Below, piece after piece: positions 24,938-34,411 of a stretch of DNA of 45,966 nucleotides. Under the pieces are notes generated by a model. It ran no database searches, was not told where the DNA came from, and worked only from the letters and a program-made list of their open reading frames with translations. The translations under genes were made by a program, and so were the position numbers. This stretch comes from Bacteroidota bacterium (GTDB lineage: Bacteria > Bacteroidota > Bacteroidia > Bacteroidales > GCA-2748055), in contig JAIFNN010000035.1 in the NCBI GenBank assembly GCA_020047715.1, positions 1-45,966 of the forward strand, written 5' to 3'. Within the stretch, counting starts at the first letter, position 1, and each line of letters starts with the position of its first letter.

Positions 24938-24965
24938 CAAAGTTATCGATTTGAAATAAATCCAA
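24938..24965 (-). promoter_or_regulatory. Promoter of the P-loop (cDPG synthetase-like) gene
   Basis: Minus-strand TTG (24965-24963), a 17-base spacer and TAACTTTG (24945-24938), matching both Bacteroidota boxes with correct spacing. The -7 box is 29 bases before the ATG at 24909. Confidence 0.6.
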
Positions 24966-25187
24966 TCTATTGAATAACATACCCTGGCTTTTTTATAATA
25001 TGGCATTGATCGTCTAAGTCATTAGTATGTAAGATATTAGCTGACTTATGGCAAGCGAATGTCTGATATGTTTAACAATATGAAGGAATTCAATTGCACT
25101 TTTAACCATAGAGTTAGGAAAAACTGATCGGTTTTTGTAATTTACAGAACTAGTGAACGTTATACTAAGGCATTAATATTCAACCCA

Positions 25188-25799
25188 ATGAATTTTTTGG
25201 CACACCTGTATCTTTCCGGCAATCATGAAGAAATCATGGTGGGCAACTTCATTGGGGATTATGTGAAGGGGAAGGAATACTTGTATTATCCCGAAAAAAT
25301 CAGAAAGGGGATCATGCTACACCGCTATATCGACAGTTATACCGATAGTCATCCTATTACAAAAATAAGTCGGGCCCATGTATCCGAAAAATACGGCAAG
25401 TACTCTGGGATAGTTATTGACATCTTCTACGACTATTTCCTTTCGAGCAACTGGAGTCTTTTTAGCCCTATTGAGCTTCAGGGTTTTGTGGACTTCGCTT
25501 TCGCAACTCTTAAGAAGCATTATTATGATTATCCTCAGGGGATCAAAAACTGGTTTCCAAATTTTATTCGAAACAACTGGCTCATAAAATACTCAACCAT
25601 TGAGGGGATTGAAGAGGTCCTGTTTCGCATGTCAAGCCGAACATCACTCCCCGAATTCTCAAATTATGCAGTTGGCATTTTGCGGGAAAGAGAGGTTGAA
25701 ATGAGGAACGAATTTCTTGAATTCTTCAGCGCAATCAGGGATTTTGTGGAAATTGAGCACGGGATTATCACAGGTCTTCCCCAGAGTTTGGAAAAATAG
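25188..25799 (+). CDS. acpH: Acyl carrier protein phosphodiesterase family protein
   Basis: A 203-residue protein of the AcpH family, which removes 4'-phosphopantetheine from holo-ACP. Typical features: MNFLAHLYLSG at the N-terminus, VGNFIGDYVKG (about residues 18-28), HRYIDSYTDSHP (about 46-57) and a conserved DIFYDYFLSSNW segment. These His/Asp residues fit the HD-like metal site described for the family. Usual length is about 190-200. It is monocistronic, convergent with rodA, 32 bases between stops. The ACP gene itself is at the right end of the window. Confidence 0.85.
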   Translation: MNFLAHLYLSGNHEEIMVGNFIGDYVKGKEYLYYPEKIRKGIMLHRYIDSYTDSHPITKISRAHVSEKYGKYSGIVIDIFYDYFLSSNWSLFSPIELQGFVDFAFATLKKHYYDYPQGIKNWFPNFIRNNWLIKYSTIEGIEEVLFRMSSRTSLPEFSNYAVGILREREVEMRNEFLEFFSAIRDFVEIEHGIITGLPQSLEK

Positions 25800-25831
25800 T
25801 TTTAGGCCGAGGCTTACGACATAATTTGTTT

Positions 25832-27244
25832 CTACTCCATCCTTCCGGCATCCAACCTGAGAAAAATAAAGAGCATTATTGTAAATGCCCAAAGAGATGA
25901 ACCCCCGTAACTAAAAAAGGGCAAGGGTATCCCAACCACCGGGAAAAGACCTATGGTCATTGCAATATTAATGAAAAAGTGTATGAATATTACGCTTATT
26001 ATTCCATAGCCATAGATCCGGGCGAAATTTTCCTTTTGTCGTTCCGCAAGATAGATTAGTCGGATAAAAAAGGTTAGAAATAAAAGAATCACAAAAAAGG
26101 TACCTATAAAGCCCCATTCTTCTCCCACGGTGCAGAAAATAAAATCAGTGCTTTGTTCCGGAACAAAGTCAAGCTTGGTTTGTGTACCCTGTAAAAACCC
26201 TTTGCCCGCGAATCCACCTGAACCAATTGCGATCATCGACTGGTTGACATTATAGCCTGCGCCCAAAGGGTCGGACTGTATCCCCAGCATTATATTCACC
26301 CGTCTTTGCTGATAGTCGCTCAAGAAATGTTCGAAAGAGTAATCCACGGCAAAAGTGTAAAAAACCACAACAGTAACGGCCAGAATTAGCAAGCCAATCT
26401 TTCTGATCCTGTATATATATGCCATCACCAGGTAGGATGCCAAAGAAAATGCAAGAGACATAAGGGTTGCAGCATAGTAGGCGGAATCCATGCCAAACAG
26501 AAACAGGATGCCGTAGCTGACTATAAAAAACCCGACAAAGATAAGAAAGGCCACCATCAGGTTCTTGAAATTTCTGGCCAGCAGCCAATAGGCAATGAAA
26601 CCAATGACAAGAATAATGAGCAGGAGAAGCAATTCATTAAACAACAAAACAAGGATAAACAGCAGTGCCAGAGTAAACATCGTTATGAGTATCATTCCTG
26701 AAAATCCTTCCCTGTAAACCGGGAAAACAAATGCGAAAAATACCAGGGCAGAGCCGGTGTCAGGCTGTAAAAGTATTAATAGGGAAGGCAGAAAGATGAT
26801 AACAGCAGTCTTTACAAAAGTCCTGGCTTTTTGTATGTTGATATTGAATGTGCTTAGGTACTTAGCCAGAGCAAGGGCCACAGCGGGTTTGGCAAATTCC
26901 GAAGGTTGAATCTGAAATCCCCCCATAACAAACCAGCTTTTAGACCCGTTTATTTCTTTTCCAACGATAAGTACGGCCAGCAATGTTAGAATCGCCACCG
27001 CATAAATAAAGTAACCGAAAAACTCAAAGAAGCGGTGATCTATCAGCAATATGGCCACTGCCATAACAATAGCTGCCAAAATCCAAAGGAACTGCTTCCC
27101 GTATTTCTGGTTAAAATCGAGAATGCTGGGATGACTCTCGTTATAAATCGCAGAGAATATATTCAGCCATCCCAGGAATATCATTAAGATAAACAGAAGG
27201 ATGGTGAACCAGTCAAGGTTTGCTATGATGTTTCCGCGTTTCAA
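25832..27244 (-). CDS. rodA: Rod-shape peptidoglycan polymerase RodA
   Basis: A 470-residue SEDS-family glycosyltransferase of the elongasome, polymerising lipid II in the inner membrane with PBP2. About ten hydrophobic segments are visible, with the SEDS motifs GGFQIQPSEFAKPA and FSYGGSSL near the C-terminus. The start is a TTG at 27244, 5 bases after the PBP2 stop; no ATG is available and the peptide that follows (KRGNIIANLDWFTILLF) matches the family N-terminus. An extended central hydrophobic part of about 60 residues relative to E. coli RodA (370 aa) is usual in Bacteroidota. It is last in the shape operon. Confidence 0.95.
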   Translation of the reverse strand: MKRGNIIANLDWFTILLFILMIFLGWLNIFSAIYNESHPSILDFNQKYGKQFLWILAAIVMAVAILLIDHRFFEFFGYFIYAVAILTLLAVLIVGKEINGSKSWFVMGGFQIQPSEFAKPAVALALAKYLSTFNINIQKARTFVKTAVIIFLPSLLILLQPDTGSALVFFAFVFPVYREGFSGMILITMFTLALLFILVLLFNELLLLLIILVIGFIAYWLLARNFKNLMVAFLIFVGFFIVSYGILFLFGMDSAYYAATLMSLAFSLASYLVMAYIYRIRKIGLLILAVTVVVFYTFAVDYSFEHFLSDYQQRRVNIMLGIQSDPLGAGYNVNQSMIAIGSGGFAGKGFLQGTQTKLDFVPEQSTDFIFCTVGEEWGFIGTFFVILLFLTFFIRLIYLAERQKENFARIYGYGIISVIFIHFFINIAMTIGLFPVVGIPLPFFSYGGSSLWAFTIMLFIFLRLDAGRME

Positions 27245-27249
27245 TGGCT

Positions 27250-29067
27250 CTATTTGATTACTGCATTAAAAATATAATCTTCAAGAAATTTTCGTTTTAC
27301 TTCTCCCGTAAGGTATTCTTCAATCATCAAACTTGCAACGGGAGCAGCCCAGGTTCCTCCAAATCCCCCGTTTTCTATATAAACAGCGATTGCGATTTTC
27401 GGGTTTTCGCGTGGGGCAAAAGCAATAAATATTGAATGGTCTTCTCCATGAGGGTTCTCAGCGGTACCGGTTTTGCCGCAAACAATGATGCCTTCTATTT
27501 TCGCCCTACCTGCCGTACTTCCTGCTCCCCCGTTAACCGCCAAATCCATCCCGTCGATTGCCACGGTAAAATGTGCGGTATCGATTTCTATAATGTGCTT
27601 TTCGGTGAAGCGGTGGTTTATGGTGTCGCTTCCTTTGATCGATTTTACAACATGAGGAGTCATAAAATAGCCCTTATTGGCAATGGCAGCTGTGATGTTG
27701 GCCATTTGCAAGGGGGTTACTCCCAGTTCACCCTGTCCGATTGCCAGGGAACGTATGGTAAGGAAATTCCATCGCCCCACTCCGTAATAGCGATTGTAGT
27801 ACTCATCTTTAGGGATAAAGCCCTTGAGCTCGCCCGACAAATCGGAGTTCATTGAATTCCCCAATCCGAAGGACAGGAGATGATTTCTCCAGTTGTTATA
27901 GGCATCGTGGGTAGCCTCGAATTTAGGGTCCTCCATGATTTTCCTGAAAGTATTCACAAAATATGAATTGCAGGAATGCTGAATAGCCTCTCTAAGATCC
28001 AATGGCGAGCGGTGGCTGTGGCAGCCCAGGAATTGTCCCCTGAAAGAATACCCCATATGGCATCCAAACTCAGTAGAGGGGCTAATAACTTTTTCCTGAA
28101 GGCCGATGAGTGCGTTGATAATTTTGAAGGTGGAACCGGGGGGATAAGAAGCAGCAAGAGCCCTGTTGAACAAAGGTTTTAAACTGTCTCCTGAAAGCGT
28201 ATTGAAATTCTGGCTTAAGCCCCTTCCAACGAGAAGATCTGGAGGGTAGGAGGGGGTCGAAACCAGGCAAAGCACCTCACCGGTTGTGGGCTCGATGGCC
28301 ACAATACTGCCTGTGAAATCCTTCATCAATAGTTCGCCGTATTCCTGCAAATCTGCATCAATAGTAAGGTTGATGTCGTTGCCGATCCGGGCAGGCTCAT
28401 CAAACCGGCCGTCCTGATAACTTCCGGTAATCCGGCTGTGAACGTCCACAAGGAAGTTTTTCTTGCCCTTCTCTCCCCTGAGAATATCCTCATAATTCTT
28501 TTCAATACCGCTGATCCCAATATAGTCACCCATCTGATAATAAGGATTCTTTTCAATAAGATTTTTATCCACTTCACCAACATAACCCATAAGGTGTGCG
28601 GCGATATTTTTCGGGTACTTCCTGAGAGTCCTCGTTTGCACGAAGAAACCAGGAAACTTGTACAACTGTTCCTGTAACACCGATGCTACTTCACCGGATA
28701 CCTGCTTCATGAAAACCGTTGGTGCAAAACGCGAATAATCCCTTGCCTTTTTAATGCCCGTTGCAACATCACTTACTGAAATTCCCAACAACTTGCTGAA
28801 TGAAAGTGTATCGAAACGTGACAGCTGTCCGGGGGTGAGCATGACATCATACGCCGCCTGATTGGAAACCAGCAATACCCCGTTGCGATCGTACATAAGC
28901 CCGCGAGCCGGGTACTGAATTACCTCTCTCTTTGAGTTGTTCTCAGCAGATAGTTTATAGGTGGAATTGATAACCTGGAGATAGAACAGCCGGAGAATTA
29001 ATATAAGCCCGGTCAGAAGAATTAATCCCCCGATGATATACTTCCGCTGGGAGTATTGATTTATCAT
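27250..29067 (-). CDS. mrdA: Penicillin-binding protein 2 (elongation transpeptidase)
   Basis: A 605-residue class B PBP that cross-links peptidoglycan in partnership with RodA. An N-terminal membrane anchor (about residues 10-29) is followed by a dimerisation domain and the transpeptidase domain, with SxxK in PPGSTFKI, SxN in HSCNSYF and KTG in CGKTGTAENP. The start overlaps the mreD stop by four bases (ATGA). Confidence 0.97.
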   Translation of the reverse strand: MINQYSQRKYIIGGLILLTGLILILRLFYLQVINSTYKLSAENNSKREVIQYPARGLMYDRNGVLLVSNQAAYDVMLTPGQLSRFDTLSFSKLLGISVSDVATGIKKARDYSRFAPTVFMKQVSGEVASVLQEQLYKFPGFFVQTRTLRKYPKNIAAHLMGYVGEVDKNLIEKNPYYQMGDYIGISGIEKNYEDILRGEKGKKNFLVDVHSRITGSYQDGRFDEPARIGNDINLTIDADLQEYGELLMKDFTGSIVAIEPTTGEVLCLVSTPSYPPDLLVGRGLSQNFNTLSGDSLKPLFNRALAASYPPGSTFKIINALIGLQEKVISPSTEFGCHMGYSFRGQFLGCHSHRSPLDLREAIQHSCNSYFVNTFRKIMEDPKFEATHDAYNNWRNHLLSFGLGNSMNSDLSGELKGFIPKDEYYNRYYGVGRWNFLTIRSLAIGQGELGVTPLQMANITAAIANKGYFMTPHVVKSIKGSDTINHRFTEKHIIEIDTAHFTVAIDGMDLAVNGGAGSTAGRAKIEGIIVCGKTGTAENPHGEDHSIFIAFAPRENPKIAIAVYIENGGFGGTWAAPVASLMIEEYLTGEVKRKFLEDYIFNAVIK

Positions 29068-29570
29068 TTTCTATAAATGAAGAACTGGCTTATAAGAATC
29101 AGCAAACTTGTGAGAACAGTGCTTAAAATAACCCTTGCAAGGGTAAAGAGAATGTCGGAAAAGTGGAACGATTCGACCAAGAACAAAAATAGTTGGTGCG
29201 ACAAAATCATGATGATTGTATATTTTGCGAACCACCGGATTCCATAATAATACACCCTTGGAAATGTGCCGGACTCATAACCTTCCCGGGGAGAGAAATT
29301 CTTAAGGGTAAAGGGCCTCATGAAAGCCATAAACACTGAAGCCGAAGCATGCATGCCCGGTGTGCCGTTAAAAAGATCAACGCTTAATCCCAACATAAAG
29401 GCAAGGATTATAAGCAGCCACTTCGGAGTTTCAAAGGGAAGAAGGAGTATGAAGATTACATAAAAATAGGGGTTCAGGTATCCTCCCAACTGGATATTAT
29501 CGAGTAGCAATACCTGTAGCAGAACTACAGTAAAAAAGCTGAGTATATTTCTTATGTAAATATTAATCAT
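29064..29570 (-). CDS. mreD: Rod-shape determining protein MreD
   Basis: A 168-residue inner-membrane protein of the elongasome with about five transmembrane helices (FFTVVLLQVLLLDN, FYVIFILLLPF and later segments). Sequence is poorly conserved in the family; identity rests on position between mreC and mrdA, size and topology. I use the ATG at 29570, which overlaps the mreC end by 8 bases, because the upstream 15 codons (MRIKRRLRNL and so on) only extend into mreC. Confidence 0.88.
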   Translation of the reverse strand: MINIYIRNILSFFTVVLLQVLLLDNIQLGGYLNPYFYVIFILLLPFETPKWLLIILAFMLGLSVDLFNGTPGMHASASVFMAFMRPFTLKNFSPREGYESGTFPRVYYYGIRWFAKYTIIMILSHQLFLFLVESFHFSDILFTLARVILSTVLTSLLILISQFFIYRK

Positions 29571-30387
29571 TCCGGGTGCGGTTTTCAAGTTCCTCAATCT
29601 CCGCTTTATGCGCAAAACGAATCAGGTTTACATGGTATAGCTTTCTGTAATCTGTGGATAGCTTTACCTTTATTTCATGGAAATTTCCTCCTGAGTCTTC
29701 AATACTTTCGATTGTGCCTACCAGAATACCTTCAGGAAAAACCGCTGAAAAACCGCTGGTAACTACAGTGTCGCCGGGCTGAACATCAACGTGAACAGGT
29801 ATTTCCCTTAAGCTAACGTATTCTGGAGAACGCCCTTCCCATTCCACAATCCCGAAAAACAAGTTCTTTTTCAGTCTTGCACTAAGTCTGAAGTTTCGGT
29901 TCAGTACCGGAATAATGGTGGAATAGTTATCGGAAACAGCAACTACGATACCTACAACCCCTGTCTCGGTTATCGCCGCCATATCCGGATAAATGCCGTG
30001 ATTGCTTCCCTTATTTACTGTAAGGTAATTGTATTGCTTGTTAATCGAAGAGGTTATTACCCTTGAAGGTATATAATGGTATGCCGTTTGGCTAACCGAG
30101 TCAACAACCATTCCCGGGATCTTCTCAAAACTCCCTCTCGCCACAAGTTCATTCCTCAATTGAGCGTTTTGAATCGATAAAACCTCGTTTTCAATTCTCA
30201 GATGAAAATACGATCGCAATCCGGAGAAATTATCCTGCAGAGCACTGGTGATGTTGCGCGTCTGGCCAATAAAAGCCGAACGCTGGAAGGCATTGTATTG
30301 AAAAATCAATAAAAATGACAGGCCTTCCAGAAGTATGAAAAGGAAAACAAAATTGTTTCGCAGAAAAAAATAAAGAAGGTTCCTCAT
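29563..30387 (-). CDS. mreC: Rod-shape determining protein MreC
   Basis: A 274-residue periplasmic scaffold of the elongasome: short cytoplasmic N-terminus, one transmembrane helix (about residues 12-30), a coiled coil (about 50-85) and the conserved beta-rich MreC domain (VTKNGSNHGIYPDM-like pattern at VNKGSNHGIYPDM and DTVVTSGFSAVFPEGILVGTIE). MreC relays MreB organisation to PBP2. It lies 20 bases after mreB. Confidence 0.95.
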   Translation of the reverse strand: MRNLLYFFLRNNFVFLFILLEGLSFLLIFQYNAFQRSAFIGQTRNITSALQDNFSGLRSYFHLRIENEVLSIQNAQLRNELVARGSFEKIPGMVVDSVSQTAYHYIPSRVITSSINKQYNYLTVNKGSNHGIYPDMAAITETGVVGIVVAVSDNYSTIIPVLNRNFRLSARLKKNLFFGIVEWEGRSPEYVSLREIPVHVDVQPGDTVVTSGFSAVFPEGILVGTIESIEDSGGNFHEIKVKLSTDYRKLYHVNLIRFAHKAEIEELENRTRND

Positions 30388-30407
30388 TGCATACTCTCAC
30401 TCCGCTT

Positions 30408-31427
30408 CTAACGCATTAAGAACGAAAACTTATCGGAATTCTTCAAGGCAATACCGGTTCCTCTTACCACTGCCTGCAAGGGATCTTCGGCAACGAGAAA
30501 AGGAATGTTTATTTTATCGGTGAGTCGTTTGTCGAGACCCCGAAGCAGTGCCCCGCCCCCTGTGAGGTAAATACCCCGCTGTACAATATCGGCATAAAGT
30601 TCCGGAGGAGTTTGCTCCAAAACGGACAGCACTGCGGTCTCGATTTTCGAAATCGACTTGTCCAGGCAATGCGCGATTTCCTGGTAGGAAATCGGTATTT
30701 CGATAGGCATGGCTGTCATGAGATTCGGACCGCGAACGTTGAAATCAGGCGGAGGATTGTCGAGTTCGGAAATTGCCGACCCCACAACGATCTTGATTTC
30801 TTCCGCTGTCCGCTCACCAATTTTGATATTGTGCTGATGCCTCATATAAGCCTGGATATCGGAGGTGAAGCCGTCACCGGCAACCCTTAGCGACTGATTG
30901 CATACAATGCCTCCCAGAGCGATCACGGCAATTTCGGTGGTTCCACCGCCGATGTCAACAACCATACTGCCATCAGGAGCTTCTACGTCAATCCCAATCC
31001 CGATAGCAGCTGCCATGGGTTCATAGATCATGTAAACATCGCGACCGCCGGCATGCTCGGAAGAGTCTCGAACAGCGCGCCTTTCAACCTCAGTGCAACC
31101 GCTGGGAATGCACACCACCATTTTCAGGGAGGGGGTGAAGAACTTGTTGCCTTTGTTGATCATTTTGATCATGCCGCGAATCATCTGCTCGGCAGCGTCA
31201 AAATCGGCAATCACGCCATCACGCAAGGGCCTGATTGTTTTGATGTTTTCATGGGTCTTACCATGCATCTGCCTGGCCTTTTCACCAATGGCTATAAGCT
31301 TTCCCGATCGGGCGTCGATGGCCACAATCGAAGGCTCGTTAACTACTACTTTGTCATTATGAATAATGAGGGTGTTGGCGGTACCCAAATCAATTGCCAA
31401 TTCTTGCTGAAATGAAAACAAACCCAT
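30408..31427 (-). CDS. mreB: Rod-shape determining protein MreB
   Basis: A 339-residue bacterial actin that guides lateral wall synthesis under the inner membrane. Actin-fold motifs: LAIDLGTANTLI (phosphate 1), VVDIGGGTTEIAVI (phosphate 2), LTGGGALLRGLD (adenosine), and the connecting regions. Length is close to the usual 335-347. It starts 14 bases after the purH stop, so the two are probably one transcript. Confidence 0.98.
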   Translation of the reverse strand: MGLFSFQQELAIDLGTANTLIIHNDKVVVNEPSIVAIDARSGKLIAIGEKARQMHGKTHENIKTIRPLRDGVIADFDAAEQMIRGMIKMINKGNKFFTPSLKMVVCIPSGCTEVERRAVRDSSEHAGGRDVYMIYEPMAAAIGIGIDVEAPDGSMVVDIGGGTTEIAVIALGGIVCNQSLRVAGDGFTSDIQAYMRHQHNIKIGERTAEEIKIVVGSAISELDNPPPDFNVRGPNLMTAMPIEIPISYQEIAHCLDKSISKIETAVLSVLEQTPPELYADIVQRGIYLTGGGALLRGLDKRLTDKINIPFLVAEDPLQAVVRGTGIALKNSDKFSFLMR

Positions 31428-31441
31428 ATTCTTACCTCTTT

Positions 31442-32965
31442 CTAGTGTTTAAAATGTCTTATTCCTGTAAATACCATGTTCATCTTGTTGTTGTTGCAGA
31501 AGTCAATCGACTCCTGGTCTTTTACCGATCCGCCGGGCTGAATCACTGCGCGTATCCCTGCATTGAACGCGATCTCTACCGAATCGCCAAAAGGGAAAAA
31601 TGCGTCCGAGGCCATTACCGCACCCTTTAAGTCGAAGGAGAAACTTTTTGCTTTTTCGATCGATTGCCTCAGCGCATCAATCCTGGAAGTCTGTCCTACA
31701 CCGCTTGCAATGAGCTGCCTGTTTTTTGCCAGAACGATTGCATTTGACTTGGTGTGCTTCACAATTTTGTTGGCAAACAGCAGATCCTCAATTTCTTTTT
31801 TCCCGGGGGAGGTGACCGTAACCACTTTCAGGTCTTTTTCCGTTTCGCAATATACATCTCGGTCCTGAACAACGGCACCATTCAAAAGCGTTCTACTGAT
31901 TCTGCCGGATAAGGTTGCGGTTTTCTGAACAAGTATAATACGGTTCTTTTTCTGTTTAAGTATAGTCAGGGCCTCTTCTTCGTAAGATGGGGCAATAATA
32001 ATTTCAAAAAACAGATTGTTGATCTCCGAAGCCGTAGCCGCGTCAACCTTGGCATTGGTAATCAGAACTCCACCGAATGCCGAAACAGGGTCTCCTGCAA
32101 GTGCATCTTTCCAGGCATCGATAAGCTTTTCTCGGCAAGCCAATCCACATGCGTTGTTGTGCTTCAGTATTGCGAAAGTAGTCTCTTCAAATTCAGCGAT
32201 CAGGCAAACTGCAGCATCAACATCCAAGAGGTTGTTGTAGGAGATTTCTTTTCCATGGAGCTGATCAAAGATCTCTCCGAAATTGCCAAAGAAGAAACCT
32301 TCCTGATGAGGATTTTCGCCATACCTCAACTTTTTGCCGGGATAAAGGCTCTGCTTGAAGGCCGAAAAATCGTCTTTGTCGAAATAGGAAAAAATAGCGC
32401 TGTCATAATGCGAAGAAACCTGAAAAGCCTTTCCTGCATACTTGCGGCGATCGTCCAAACTCGTGCTGCCGTTCTTCTCTTTCAGGAGCGCATATACCTC
32501 CTCGTATTGATCCCTGCCAGATACCACAAGAACGTCATTGAAGTTTTTGGCCGCTCCGCGTATCAGAGAGATCCCACCAATGTCGATCTTTTCGATAATC
32601 GACTGGTCGTCGGCTCCTGACTTTAAGGTTTCCTCAAAAGGGTAAAGATCAACAATTACCAAATCGATTTCAGGAATATCATATTGCTTGAGTTGCTCCA
32701 AATCACCCTCTTCACCCCTGCGGGCAAGAATCCCTCCAAAAACTTTGGGATGAAGCGTCTTTACCCTTCCCCCGAGAATGGAAGGATAGGAAGTAAGACT
32801 TTCGACCGACTGTACGGCAACGCCCCTGTCCTCAATGAACTGCTTAGTGCCACCGGTAGATACGATTTTTACATTTAATTCGTTTAATAAATCAATTATG
32901 GGCTCCAGTTTGTCTTTGTAATACACAGAAACCAAAGCGGTTGAAATTCTTTTTAAATCATTCAT
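31442..32965 (-). CDS. purH: Bifunctional AICAR formyltransferase/IMP cyclohydrolase
   Basis: A 507-residue cytoplasmic enzyme for the last two steps of de novo IMP synthesis. The N-terminal IMP cyclohydrolase domain (MGS-like, STGGTKQFIEDRG, LGGRVKTLHPK) is followed by the AICAR formyltransferase domain with the catalytic KHNNACG. A length of 507 is typical. Its place at the head of the mre operon is a frequent Bacteroidota arrangement. A -7-like box lies 25 bases upstream of the ATG. Confidence 0.98.
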   Translation of the reverse strand: MNDLKRISTALVSVYYKDKLEPIIDLLNELNVKIVSTGGTKQFIEDRGVAVQSVESLTSYPSILGGRVKTLHPKVFGGILARRGEEGDLEQLKQYDIPEIDLVIVDLYPFEETLKSGADDQSIIEKIDIGGISLIRGAAKNFNDVLVVSGRDQYEEVYALLKEKNGSTSLDDRRKYAGKAFQVSSHYDSAIFSYFDKDDFSAFKQSLYPGKKLRYGENPHQEGFFFGNFGEIFDQLHGKEISYNNLLDVDAAVCLIAEFEETTFAILKHNNACGLACREKLIDAWKDALAGDPVSAFGGVLITNAKVDAATASEINNLFFEIIIAPSYEEEALTILKQKKNRIILVQKTATLSGRISRTLLNGAVVQDRDVYCETEKDLKVVTVTSPGKKEIEDLLFANKIVKHTKSNAIVLAKNRQLIASGVGQTSRIDALRQSIEKAKSFSFDLKGAVMASDAFFPFGDSVEIAFNAGIRAVIQPGGSVKDQESIDFCNNNKMNMVFTGIRHFKH

Positions 32966-32989
32966 TTACAATCCATTAATAAAATGTCA

Positions 32990-32997
32990 CAAAGTTA
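32990..32997 (-). promoter_or_regulatory. Putative -7 element of the purH-mre operon
   Basis: Minus-strand TAACTTTG, an exact TAnnTTTG match, 25 bases before the purH ATG. No clear -33 box. If used, it would drive purH through rodA. Confidence 0.4.
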
Positions 32998-33121
32998 TTA
33001 AAAAGTAATTATAATTAGGTACTTTTAGGCTTTATATTAAAGTTATCTGCTTAATAATTGTCTTACAAAGGAAACAGTTTACTTTTAATATAAAAAGCTT
33101 TGTAAAGAATATTGAAAATAT

Positions 33122-34378
33122 ATGTTTTTACTCCTTAAACACATAAAAGAGAGCTTCATTTTTGCTGTTCAACAGGTAATAATGAACAAATTGCGTACAA
33201 TCCTTTCACTCTTGGGAATTACCATCGGGATTTTCGCAATCATCAGCGTTTTCACTATCGTTGATTCACTTGAGTCGAACATCCGGTCGAGCCTCTCGTC
33301 ACTTGGAACAAACATCGTGTATGTTCAAAAATGGCCATGGACCGAAGAAAACGGCGCTGAATACCAATGGTGGAAGTACGTTAACCGCCCGGTTCCCAGT
33401 TTTGACGAATACAAGGAAGTAGAGAACCGTTCGGTGCGTGCTCAGGATGTTGGATTTGTGGTATCGACAAACAAATCCGTAAAGTTCGAAAACAACAAAA
33501 TCGATAATACCCGTTTTATAGGGGTTTCAAATAATGTTGAGAATATCCGCGCCATAGAAATTGAGGACGGACGGTATTTTTCAAGCTTTGAAATCAACAG
33601 CGCAAGAAATCTCGCAGTAGTCGGACACTCAATTGCTAAAAACCTTTTTCCCAACACCAACCCGATTGGAAAAGTTATCCGTGTTGAAGGTTTTAAGCTC
33701 AAGATTGTAGGAGTAATCAAAAAAGAAGGCAAGGCAACCTTCTCCGATTCCATGGACGAGGCCATAATCGTTCCGGTTACCTTCATCCGCAATGTTATCG
33801 ACATAAAGAGCGAAGAAATGAATCCTGAGCTTTGGGTTAAAGCACTGCCATTGGTCAGCAATGAGGAACTTATCGACGAACTGCGTCAGATACTTCGTTC
33901 GGTGCGAAGGCTGAAACCCAATGCCGATGATAACTTTGCTCTCAATCAGACCAGCATGCTCAGCAATTCACTCGACAGTTTTTTCAAAGTGCTTAACATG
34001 GCGGGCTGGTTTATCGGTATCTTCAGTCTTTTGGTTGGGGGATTTGGAATTGCAAACATCATGTTTGTGGGTGTAAAGGAGCGAACCACACAAATCGGGA
34101 TACAAAAAGCTCTCGGGGCCAAGCGATATTTCATTATGGCTGAGTTTCTCTTCGAGGCTGTTCTCCTTTCGGTGTTTGGAGGAGCTGTTGGACTCTTTTT
34201 GGTTTGGGCCGGTACAATGGCAATCAACCTGATGTCGGGCTTTACTATTGATCTTACCCTTGGGAATATTGTTCTCGGACTGGGGATTGCCAGCTTCATC
34301 GGCCTAATATCAGGACTTGCCCCGGCCTGGTCGGCTGCAAGAATGGACCCGGTTTCGGCTATTAACACAAGTTTCTAA
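33122..34378 (+). CDS. MacB/FtsX-type ABC transporter permease without ATPase
   Basis: A 418-residue inner-membrane protein with the MacB layout: one N-terminal transmembrane helix (NKLRTILSLLGITIGIFAIISV), a periplasmic core domain of about 220 residues, then three helices at the C-terminus (about 290-315, 340-365, 380-400; the loop with KERTTQIGIQKALGAKR is typical). MacB-type permeases transmit ATP-driven force for export of lipids, lipoproteins or toxins. No ATPase gene is adjacent, so a partner must be encoded elsewhere. The gene is divergent from purH and convergent with rsmA. Confidence 0.88.
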   Translation: MFLLLKHIKESFIFAVQQVIMNKLRTILSLLGITIGIFAIISVFTIVDSLESNIRSSLSSLGTNIVYVQKWPWTEENGAEYQWWKYVNRPVPSFDEYKEVENRSVRAQDVGFVVSTNKSVKFENNKIDNTRFIGVSNNVENIRAIEIEDGRYFSSFEINSARNLAVVGHSIAKNLFPNTNPIGKVIRVEGFKLKIVGVIKKEGKATFSDSMDEAIIVPVTFIRNVIDIKSEEMNPELWVKALPLVSNEELIDELRQILRSVRRLKPNADDNFALNQTSMLSNSLDSFFKVLNMAGWFIGIFSLLVGGFGIANIMFVGVKERTTQIGIQKALGAKRYFIMAEFLFEAVLLSVFGGAVGLFLVWAGTMAINLMSGFTIDLTLGNIVLGLGIASFIGLISGLAPAWSAARMDPVSAINTSF

Positions 34379-34411
34379 AAGTGCCACCATGGGGCAAAGC
34401 CCTTTCATCTT

